From the NCBI RefSeq assembly GCF_026015625.1, contig NZ_JAPDVG010000001.1, positions 1,302,001 to 1,366,000 on the forward strand: 64,000 nucleotides of DNA, in the 5' to 3' direction. Shown piece after piece: positions 53,851-62,500 of this stretch. This DNA is from Segatella copri. GTDB taxonomy: Bacteria > Bacteroidota > Bacteroidia > Bacteroidales > Bacteroidaceae. The first letter of the stretch is position 1, and each line of letters begins with the position of its first letter. The notes under the pieces were generated by a model that was not told the DNA's origin, searched no databases, and saw only the letters and a program-made list of their open reading frames with translations. The translations under genes were made by a program, and so were the position numbers.

Positions 53851-53882
53851 TTTGGCAGTTTCCCATCTTCTTCATACCTTTG
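53851..53882 (+). promoter_or_regulatory. Promoter of the 53910 gene
   Basis: TTTG (53851-53854), 20 bp, TACCTTTG (53875-53882), 27 nt before the ATG. Upstream is a TGTCA-rich stretch (CAGCCAAATGTCAGGCAAATAACAGTCAAATGTCA, in pieces), with reiterated AAATGTCA words possibly bound by the tethered regulator. Confidence 0.65.
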
Positions 53883-53909
53883 CAGCTATAATACAAAAGA
53901 AGCAAAGAT

Positions 53910-54467
53910 ATGAAGAAGATTTTTTTGATAGCAGTTGTCTTGCTGATGATGATAAACTTCATCATCAACTATCACCATGAGGTAGCGAAAGAGCAGCATA
54001 CACCGATGGCGGATTTCAAAACCAAGGTAGAGATGGCACCTATGAAAGAATACAATGACCCGGACTTCGGCTACGTTGTCAAATATCCTTGCTTCTTCCA
54101 GCAGGAGGATACTTCGGTATCGGGATACCAGGGCTATGCCCGCTTCTCATTCACCAATCATGCCAACATCATCCTGGAGAGTTATGTTACCCCCAACTAT
54201 AGCAACACCCTCCAGGCTTGTGCCGATTCTCTAGCCCAAAAGCTTCATTCGGAAAGGACGATGCAGGCATCGGATAAAGCATTCATCCTCTCCGGTCCTG
54301 TCTATGAAAACGGAGTAAGAGTAGATGGCTACAGTCATTACGATAAATTCATCAAGAGTGGCAGAATACTCTTCGTTTATTCCCTCACCTATCCCGACAG
54401 CTACAAGCCAGCCATGCCCCGCCTGTTCAAACTCATAGACGACTGGAAGGTTTTAGGGGCATATTAA
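53910..54467 (+). CDS. Exported protein of unknown function
   Basis: The protein has 185 residues. A hydrophobic start (MKKIFLIAVVLLMMINFIIN) acts as signal peptide or anchor. The soluble domain (DPDFGYVVKYPCFFQQEDTSVS..FSFTNHANIILESYVTPNYS) resembles the PsbP-like or 'TPP-domain' fold of small exported proteins. I do not recognise the family securely. It is alone between two promoters or terminators, and lies just after the tethered regulator in the same direction. Confidence 0.7.
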   Translation: MKKIFLIAVVLLMMINFIINYHHEVAKEQHTPMADFKTKVEMAPMKEYNDPDFGYVVKYPCFFQQEDTSVSGYQGYARFSFTNHANIILESYVTPNYSNTLQACADSLAQKLHSERTMQASDKAFILSGPVYENGVRVDGYSHYDKFIKSGRILFVYSLTYPDSYKPAMPRLFKLIDDWKVLGAY

Positions 54468-54517
54468 TCTGCTTTGAAGATATCCTCGTAAGCCTCTTGG
54501 GATTGTATAAATACAAC

Positions 54518-54562
54518 AATCCCGAGGAAACGTTTCTTTAGAAATCTTTCCTCGGGATTTAT
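54518..54562 (+). terminator. Rho-independent terminator
   Basis: The 13-bp stem AATCCCGAGGAAA (54518-54530) pairs with TTTCCTCGGGATT (54547-54559), then ATTTATCC. It ends the 53910 transcript and may also serve the convergent lipoprotein gene. Confidence 0.75.
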
Positions 54563-54592
54563 CCACAAAAATATTACAAGAAACACTCTTAC

Positions 54593-55390
54593 TTATTTGT
54601 CCGGCTCCAATTCCTCTATTGCACAAATGGCTTGTAGCTCGACCTTTTTAATGTGAGGATAAGTCTTCTTATAATTATCTGTCACATCTTTAAAGATACT
54701 CTCACCGTCACTATAGAATGTAGCCAAGACAACTGCTCTATAATCTTTGAAAGGCAACAAATACCAAACTTCTGTATTATCAGCATTTTGTTGGATGTTA
54801 AGAACTCCCTCCATACGAGTATTTCCTTCACTGTCAGTTATGGTAAGTCTTTTGGTTATAACACCAAAAGGATTATTAGTAGGTGTACGGAAAGTATAAT
54901 ATTTATAGAACTTGTCGTTCTCTATGGCATCGGCTGCGATAGCAGCGGAATCCTCGGAAGAAACGCCTTCAACTAAACATTTTCTATTTACCACATACAT
55001 CGTTCTATATATCTTCCAACGGGCAGTCCAATTTTTTACTTCTACCTTTAAGATAGCAGAGTTTCCGTCTGAGTCGGTTACGGTTATAGTAGCATTTCCC
55101 TCAGAAACGCCACTTACGTATATCTCCTTCTCAGACTCATTTGAAGAACACGAAACCTTGGCAACACTATCATCAGAAGAAGTTGCTGATACTTTGCCTT
55201 TAGCTCTATTAACATTCACCTTGCTGCCACTATCGGTATAGGTTGTAAGAGTGTTAATAACAATCTGCTTACCAGTAATTATATCACCGGTTACTTCGTC
55301 TTCAGTGAGCTGGATTCCAGAATCATCATCGCTACAACTTGCCAAACAAAGCAAAGCTGCTAATGCCATAAGAATCATTCTAATTTTCAT
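54593..55390 (-). CDS. Lipoprotein with Ig-like (Big_2) domain
   Basis: The protein has 265 residues. A lipoprotein signal peptide with lipobox CLASC is followed by a bacterial Ig-like domain (KGKVSATSSDDSVAKVSCSSNESEKEIYVSGVSEGNATITVTDSDG). The C-terminal half (WTARWKIYRTMYVVN..) is of unknown fold. It is probably surface- or outer-membrane-anchored. It lies upstream of nothing obvious, but in the same direction as the methyltransferase and the sigma-barrel fusion. Confidence 0.78.
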   Translation of the reverse strand: MKIRMILMALAALLCLASCSDDDSGIQLTEDEVTGDIITGKQIVINTLTTYTDSGSKVNVNRAKGKVSATSSDDSVAKVSCSSNESEKEIYVSGVSEGNATITVTDSDGNSAILKVEVKNWTARWKIYRTMYVVNRKCLVEGVSSEDSAAIAADAIENDKFYKYYTFRTPTNNPFGVITKRLTITDSEGNTRMEGVLNIQQNADNTEVWYLLPFKDYRAVVLATFYSDGESIFKDVTDNYKKTYPHIKKVELQAICAIEELEPDK

Positions 55391-55490
55391 ACGCTTCTTT
55401 ATATTAAAGGATTATAACTAATTAATAAACGCAACTCGTTTTCAAAACTTGCATGAGATTTCTCTTTTTACTTTTTTATATTCTATCACT

Positions 55491-56303
55491 CTACAAGAGA
55501 GTATTACTTTCCGTATTGCTCAAATTCAATATGTACCAACAAGAAGTAGTGAAGAAATTCCTTGCATACTTAATTTTCCAAACAAAACGAGGCAACAGCG
55601 ATGGAGTAAGCTGGAACTTCTGCTTATAATGAGGATTGATAAACCAAAACTTCTTGTCAACAACAGAGAATTCACATCTTTTTATCAATTTTTCAAATAA
55701 CTCTATACTTGTTCTGCACTCTTTTATGCTCATCAGCTCGCTTATAGTACCATCTTCCTCTTTGCATAGTTTCAATAATGAATTATACATAGAGTTTGGT
55801 AGCAGATGTATGAACGGAAAGTGCGAACAGAGTTTGCTTCGGCAAATCTGTTGATGTCCACCAAACGGCATCTGCCATGCAGGGAATCCGACAAAGAGAA
55901 CGCCTGTTGACTTTAGAAAACTTTTGAGGTGTAACAGAAATTCTCCTTTCGTTGGAACATGTTCTATTACATCATGTAATAGAATCACGTCAAACTTTTC
56001 CTCTTCATTGATTGGCGCAAGGTATTTCATAAAGTCGCAACACACGAATGTGGCATTTTCGCAGATTTCCGAAAAGTATGCTTTCGCATCTATTATTCTA
56101 CATTCAGCTATGTCTATTCCAGTAACTCTACAGCCAAGTTGGGCAAAGGGAACTAAATTACCTCCTTCGCCACAACCCACCTCTAATACTCTACTTTTCG
56201 AAGTCAACTTTTTGAAAGTTGACAAGTAGCTGATGTAAAACTCTTTAGATGTAATTTCCAAATCATGGAAGTACATCCTTCTATCTGTATGTCTTTTCTG
56301 CAT
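55491..56303 (-). CDS. Class I SAM-dependent methyltransferase
   Basis: The protein has 270 residues. Motif I LEVGCGEGGN (about 40-49) and the following acidic strand end (GIDIAECRI) bind AdoMet; the post-motifs VILLHDVIEHVP match ubiE/tylF-like methyltransferases. The C-terminal part (WKIKYARNFFTTSCWYIL) is of unknown role. Its DNA is AT-rich compared with most of the window. The substrate (a small molecule or glycan) cannot be told. Confidence 0.85.
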   Translation of the reverse strand: MQKRHTDRRMYFHDLEITSKEFYISYLSTFKKLTSKSRVLEVGCGEGGNLVPFAQLGCRVTGIDIAECRIIDAKAYFSEICENATFVCCDFMKYLAPINEEEKFDVILLHDVIEHVPTKGEFLLHLKSFLKSTGVLFVGFPAWQMPFGGHQQICRSKLCSHFPFIHLLPNSMYNSLLKLCKEEDGTISELMSIKECRTSIELFEKLIKRCEFSVVDKKFWFINPHYKQKFQLTPSLLPRFVWKIKYARNFFTTSCWYILNLSNTESNTLL

Positions 56304-56376
56304 ATCTATATAATGTTTTGACCTTTATCATATAGATACAGATTTGCCAAAAAGACTGCATGCGAAAAGAGACTTT

Positions 56377-58113
56377 TTACCAAGAGAACCTTATTCCAAA
56401 CGGAACGGTAAATGTGAATGGACGTTCTGTCCAAACATTCTTAATACAGCTACCATTCGGAATGTACCAATTCATGGTTGGCTCTATAAACAGATTCAGA
56501 TTTGGTGCAAACTGATATTGGATTCCGATGTTTGCATTTACAGACCATTGTATCGGGAGCGTCAGTTTCCAATCTGTTGTGTATGCAGACTTATCTTCAA
56601 CGATATAATCTGCATCAGTTTTTCCATATATAGGAATCAGAATACCAGTGCCTACAGAACCATAAGTTGACAATCTCTTGAACTTCATAAATTGATAAGA
56701 CAGTTTGAAAGGAACACCAAGATAGTGGAGCTTTTGTTCCTTGTCAACACGATAGCTGCCAGTACCAAGAATGAGATATGATTTCAGATAAGAATATTGA
56801 AGTCCTGTCTCTAAACTCCATCTTTTACCTATGTTTTTATTTACAGCAATGCTCAATGTTATTGGCTTGTCATGATGTTCTACTTCTACTATTTCTCCAC
56901 TATTGTGGTCTGCAATATCTGCCATGGCTACATTTTCTGTAGTAGGGTCTGCCTGGGATATGCGATGTAGCTCTTTTGCATAGTCTTCCCATGTCGTGAA
57001 ATACTTCTCAGCAGGGTTGATTGGGTCTGTTGGCTGGTCCGGACCAGAAGGCAAATCATTAGTAATATCGTTACTTTTCATAAACTTACATACACTCTGT
57101 ACAAGAGTCGTACCCAAAGAACCTGCAGCCAGTAATTGCCACTTATTCCTTTTGTGAACCTCAATATTTTCTGTAATCCATGATTCCTTATAGAGATTAG
57201 GGGCGATGATAGAATCTTTTACCAAGATACTATCAGTTCTATTTACAGCAAACTGCTTTTCATCTTGCAATGTATCTGTTATATTTGCAATTATATTATG
57301 TTTTATTTCCGTTGTGTCATCACGCATTGCTGCTATTGTCTCTATGGTTAGTATCTTGTGATAATGAGTACATGGATTCTGCTTTGGGGTACAGTTTGTA
57401 GAGTCAACATCGTTCTTTGATGCTGGACTAACTGAACCTTTTATTTTACGTCTGCGTATTATATTGGTATCATTTTCTGAAATAAGCTGTTTTTTGGTTA
57501 TAAGTTGCTTATATACAGGAATAATGATGAGAACCAATACCATAATTAGTATTGTTCTCTGGCTCAATTTGTTTCTCAACAAAGCCTTAGCTCTCGCTAA
57601 TTGCGAAGAAGAACTGTGTGGAGCTATATCAAGCAACTTTGCAATTTCCTGATGAGACAAACCATCTAGCACAGAAAGCTTGAATACCTTTTTGTATCCA
57701 ACTGGTAATTTATCGATTTCAGCCATAATATCCTCGTATTGGATAGAAGATACTGTATTTCTACAATCATCACAGCTGTCAATCACACTTTCATCTATGT
57801 CTGATAAAGAAATATACCTAAATGTATTACCCTTTTCTTTGTATTTTAATGCAAGATTAGAAGTTATACTTGTAAGCCATTGACCGAATCTGTTAGGATT
57901 CTTCAAATCTTTCAAAGATACAAGCGCTAGTATAAATGCATCTTGGACAAGATCATCTATGACATCCTTGTCCTCTTTAAGAATATTGATACATATACCT
58001 TTCATTTTAGGATAATATATCTGATACAATGTGCTGAAAGCACTTTTATCTCCTTGTTTTGCTTTAAATACTAAAGTTTGTATATTTGAATCCATGAGTA
58101 TATTATTTTGCAT
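56377..58113 (-). CDS. ECF sigma factor fused to an outer-membrane beta-barrel
   Basis: A single uninterrupted frame of 578 residues. Residues 10-95 are sigma region 2 (KAKQGDKSAFSTLYQIYY..DVIDDLVQDAFILALVSL), 128-182 region 4 with helix GLSHQEIAKLLDIAPHSSSS, and 188-205 a transmembrane helix (ILIMVLVLIIIPVYKQ). A periplasmic linker of about 120 residues follows, then from about 325 a strand (WQLLAAGSLGTTLVQS) and barrel strands from 416 (DKPITLSIAVNKN.. RWSLETGLQYSYLKSYL) to ..FTFTVPFGIRFSW, with the terminal aromatic typical of outer-membrane proteins. Described Dma proteins join an anti-sigma domain to such a barrel; here the sigma factor itself is fused. It would be tethered and need release by proteolysis. 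An alternative start is Met7 (58095). Confidence 0.85.
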   Translation of the reverse strand: MQNNILMDSNIQTLVFKAKQGDKSAFSTLYQIYYPKMKGICINILKEDKDVIDDLVQDAFILALVSLKDLKNPNRFGQWLTSITSNLALKYKEKGNTFRYISLSDIDESVIDSCDDCRNTVSSIQYEDIMAEIDKLPVGYKKVFKLSVLDGLSHQEIAKLLDIAPHSSSSQLARAKALLRNKLSQRTILIMVLVLIIIPVYKQLITKKQLISENDTNIIRRRKIKGSVSPASKNDVDSTNCTPKQNPCTHYHKILTIETIAAMRDDTTEIKHNIIANITDTLQDEKQFAVNRTDSILVKDSIIAPNLYKESWITENIEVHKRNKWQLLAAGSLGTTLVQSVCKFMKSNDITNDLPSGPDQPTDPINPAEKYFTTWEDYAKELHRISQADPTTENVAMADIADHNSGEIVEVEHHDKPITLSIAVNKNIGKRWSLETGLQYSYLKSYLILGTGSYRVDKEQKLHYLGVPFKLSYQFMKFKRLSTYGSVGTGILIPIYGKTDADYIVEDKSAYTTDWKLTLPIQWSVNANIGIQYQFAPNLNLFIEPTMNWYIPNGSCIKNVWTERPFTFTVPFGIRFSW

Positions 58114-58191
58114 AATTTATCTATATATAGATATGAAACCAGCATGAATACTGCACGAAAAATTGTTAAAGAACATAAAAGCGCTTGATTA

Positions 58192-58223
58192 TTTGCATAT
58201 ATCAAATATTAATTGTATATTTG
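58192..58223 (+). promoter_or_regulatory. Promoter of the truncated AAA-ATPase gene
   Basis: TTTG (58192-58195), 20 bp, TATATTTG (58216-58223), 26 nt before the ATG. The region 58114-58249 contains only this and the start of the divergent sigma-barrel gene. Confidence 0.65.
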
Positions 58224-58249
58224 CGGTGGAAATATAAACATCGAAGATT

Positions 58250-59452
58250 ATGGCACTTAAGTTATATCCATTAGGCATACAGACTTTCGAGCGAATCCGC
58301 AAGGAAAACAAGCTCTATATCGACAAGACGGAATACGTTTACCGCCTGACTCACACCAGCGGTACCTATTTCTTCTTGGGACGTCCACGCCGCTTTGGAA
58401 AATCCCTATTTCTAACCACCCTCCAGAGTTACTTTGAAGGCAAGAAAGACTTATTCAATGGTCTTGCCATCGAAAAGCTGGAAAAGGAGTGGACAGAATA
58501 TCCTGTGCTCCACTTTGATTTAAGCGGAGGCAAACACATGAATAAAGAACAGCTGGAGAGATATCTCGCATTCATTCTGGAAACAGAAGAGAAGATATGG
58601 GGTATCACACAGCCACAAATTGATGCCAATAACCGATTGACAGAACTAATCAATACTGCATACGAGAAATCCGGAAAACAGGTAGTCGTACTTATTGATG
58701 AATATGATGCACCCATGCTGGATGTGGCTCACGAGAAAGAACAATTGGATACCTTACGCAATATCATGCGCAACTTCTTCAGTCCTTTGAAATACAGCGA
58801 AGCAAAACTGCGCTTTGTCTTCCTGACAGGCATCACCAAGTTCTCGCAAATCAGCATCTTCAGCGAACTGAACAACATCACCAACATATCCATGAATGAT
58901 GACTATGCTGGTATCTGTGGCATCACCAAAGAAGAACTTCTGATGCAGATGTCGGAAGATATTGAGGAGCTTGCCCGAAGAAGAAACATAACGAAAGAGC
59001 AAGTAATCGACAAGTTGAAAGAGAATTATGACGGCTATCATTTTACAAGATTCTCACCTGATATCTTCAATCCATATAGCCTGCTGAATTGCTTTGCTGA
59101 AAACAAGTTCGGATCCTATTGGTTTACTTCCGGCACTCCAACTTATCTCATCAATATGATGCGCAAATATCAGGTAGTTCCTACAGACTTCATCACACGA
59201 GTGGAGGCTGATGCCAGTGAGTTTGATGCTCCTACGGAGAATATGCCAACCATCATGCCGCTGCTTTACCAAAGTGGATATATCACAATCAAGGAATATC
59301 ATGAAGACTACAACTATTACGTTCTTGATGTTCCTAACAAGGAGGTAGCAGATGCTCTTCGTCATATTCTCTCTGCTTACAGACTATCGGTCGGCATCAA
59401 CTTCGACAGTAAAACTGGGAATATCGAAAATTGGATAATCAAAAAAGCATAA
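58250..59452 (+). CDS. AAA-ATPase of the DUF1703 type, nuclease core deleted
   Basis: The protein has 400 residues. The ATPase half is intact: P-loop GRPRRFGKS near 45, Walker B VVLIDEYDAPM near 150 and TGITKFSQISIFSELNNI. Compared with the 528-residue paralogue at 14907-16493, about 110-130 residues are missing after ..VLDVPNKEVADAL. The end ..SVGINFDSKTGNIENWIIKKA resembles the closing strand of the C-terminal nuclease, so an in-frame internal deletion removed the PD-(D/E)XK catalytic core. The product can be made, but it has no nuclease. Alternatively the last 30 residues are unrelated. Confidence 0.82.
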   Translation: MALKLYPLGIQTFERIRKENKLYIDKTEYVYRLTHTSGTYFFLGRPRRFGKSLFLTTLQSYFEGKKDLFNGLAIEKLEKEWTEYPVLHFDLSGGKHMNKEQLERYLAFILETEEKIWGITQPQIDANNRLTELINTAYEKSGKQVVVLIDEYDAPMLDVAHEKEQLDTLRNIMRNFFSPLKYSEAKLRFVFLTGITKFSQISIFSELNNITNISMNDDYAGICGITKEELLMQMSEDIEELARRRNITKEQVIDKLKENYDGYHFTRFSPDIFNPYSLLNCFAENKFGSYWFTSGTPTYLINMMRKYQVVPTDFITRVEADASEFDAPTENMPTIMPLLYQSGYITIKEYHEDYNYYVLDVPNKEVADALRHILSAYRLSVGINFDSKTGNIENWIIKKA

Positions 59453-59553
59453 GATAAAAATATCTGCCTGCGACATCATAGAGGAAGGTATGGTCTATGC
59501 ATAGATAAGACAGCTTTCTGATACATCTAAGAAACAAAAAAGAAACGTTTATT

Positions 59554-62500
59554 ATGTCAATATTCAGTCGCCTCTTTGAAAGGAAAAACAATCTCACCGT
59601 AAGCTCTGACATCAAGAAGAAAGATGCCAGAAGCAGGAACATTGCCTTCGTGGATACCGAAGTGGGACTGAAAGACCATAAAATACATGATATCGGAGCA
59701 TTGCGTTATGACGGAGCCAACTTTCACCAAGCATCGCAGACGGCACTGAACAAGTTCCTGCAAGAAGGAAAGGTTGACTATATCTGCGGTCATAACCTCA
59801 TTCATCACGATGCCCGCTATCTCCAACTCAACGGCATACTGATAGATACCCTCTATCTCTCCCCACTCCTCTTCCCCAAGCGCCCTTACCATCATCTGGT
59901 AAAGGACGACAAACTGATGAGCGAGCAGATGAACAATCCTGTCACCGACTGCGAGAAAGCCAAGGAGCTTTTGATGGATGAAATCGCTGCATGGAATCAA
60001 TTATCAGAAAGGAAGAGGAAAATCTTCACCTTGCTGCTCCAGAATGAAGAGGAATTCAGAGGATTCCTGATGTATGTGGGAGCCATCGAAAAGGATGATG
60101 CAATCATAGAAGTTTCAGAATTCATTCATTCTGAATACAAGAATCATATTTGCGCCCATGCCGACATTCCGGCACTTGCAGCCCAGTCGCCTTGCGGCTT
60201 GGCATACGCCTTGGCCCTCATAGGCACAGACGATTACCAATCTGTAACCCCAGGTTGGGTACTCTTCCATTATCCCGAAGTAGAACATATCATCTATATG
60301 CTCTGCCATACCCAATGCACCGATGGCTGCGAGTATTGCAACCGCATGCTCGACATTCATCACAACCTGAAACAACTCTTCGGCTATGATGCCTTCCGTA
60401 CCTATGACGGCGAACCGCTGCAAGAACAGGCATCGCAGGCTGCAGTGGATGGTAAGTCATTATTGGCGATATTCCCTACAGGTGGCGGCAAATCGCTCAC
60501 CTTCCAGTTGCCAGCCCTGATGGATGGCAGAACCATACATGGACTCACCGTGGTTATCTCGCCTCTGCAATCATTGATGAAAGACCAGGTAGATAACCTC
60601 GCAGACCGCGGTTTCACCGATGCCGTAACCATCAACGGTCTCCTCGACCCTATCTCCCGCTCCCTAGCCATCGAACGAGTGCAGAGTGGAGATGCCACCA
60701 TATTATATATAGCACCAGAGATGTTGCGCTCCAAAACCATCGAGCGCATCCTCATGGCACGGCATGTGGTGAGATTCGTCATTGACGAAGCCCACTGCTT
60801 CTCTGCATGGGGACAAGACTTCCGGGTGGATTACCTATACATCGGTAAATTTATCAAGGAATATCAGGAACGCAAGTTTGGCAAGGATGCCATGACCCGC
60901 AACCATGGTCAAACCCTGATACCCGTATCTTGCTTCACCGCCACTGCGAAACAGAAGGTGGTGCAGGACATCTGCGACTATTTCAAGCATTGGCTGGGCA
61001 CCGATCTCCAGCTCTTCGCCTCATCAGCCTCACGTACCAACCTGCACTATTCCGTTATCCACGTAGATAGTGACGGCAACAAATACAATCTCCTGCGCTC
61101 GCTGGTAGAGCAGGCTGATTGCCCTACCATCATCTACGTATCCCGCACCAAGCGAACCCGGGAACTCGCCCAGAAGCTGACACGTGACGGTATATCCGCC
61201 CTGCCCTATAATGGCAAGATGGATGCTGATGAGAAGATACACAATCAGGATGCCTTCATGAGCGATAAGGTAAGAATCATCGTTGCCACCTCCGCCTTCG
61301 GTATGGGAGTAGATAAGAGCGATGTGGGTCTGGTTATCCACTACGACATCTCCGACTCTCTGGAGAACTATGTACAGGAGGCAGGACGTGCAGGAAGAGA
61401 CCCACACCTCAATGCCAAATGCTATGTACTCTATAGCGATGAGGACTTGGACAAGCACTTCATCCTGCTCAACCAAACCAAGCTGAGCATCAGCGAGATA
61501 CAACAGGTATGGAAAGCCATTAAGGATTTTACCAAGCAGCGTCCACATGTAAGTTGTTCGGCACTGGAGATAGCCCGTCAAGCTGGTTGGGATGACTCGG
61601 TATCCGACATAGAAACCCGTGTCCGCACCGCCCTTTCTGCTCTAGAACAGAGCGGATACATAGAGCGTGGCAACAACATTCCGCACGTCTATGCCACAGG
61701 TATCACCGTCAAGAACATGGACGAGGCAAGACTGCGCCTCACCGAATCACCCCTGTTCTCTGAAGATGAGATGCAGAATGCCATACGCATCATCAAGTCG
61801 CTCATCACCCAGAAGCATATAGCCAAGGCACAGGATAGCGAGGCAGAATCCCGCATCGATTACCTCGCCGACATCCTAGGACTCAGCAAGCGAGACGTCA
61901 TCTCCTCCGTTGACCGAATGCGACAGGAAGGCATCCTTGCCGATACCCATGACATCTCTGCCTATCTGCAAGACATCAGCAACAAGCAACGCAAGCCTCA
62001 GCAGATGCTGGAAAACTTCGCCAAACTGGAAAGATACATTCTGGAACATATCCCGGATGAATCGCTGCATATCACATACAAGCAACTCAATGACAATGCC
62101 GTACACGACGGCATCAACACTTCAACAGAAAAGAAAATCCGCACACTGCTATACTTCCTGGCAGTAAAGGGATATGCGCACAAGAAGGAAGACGGCGTCC
62201 GCAATCTTATCGTGACAAGAGACAAGGATATAGAGACCATCATCAAGCGATTCGAAAGACGAATTGAGGTTTGCCGATTCATCATCGAAAGACTATACAG
62301 CCTGGCTGAAGAAAACAGTAAAACTATAACAGAAGAGAGCAACAACAGCTCTTCTGAAGAAAAGAATCCTTCTGAAGAAAAAGGTTTAGGAAAAGCCTCT
62401 GGCGCAACAGACAATAGAAAAGAGAAGCCTCTTCAATTCTCGGTAGTTGAACTTCTGAACGATCTGAAATCCAGCAACCAGTCACTCTTCTCCGACTTCT

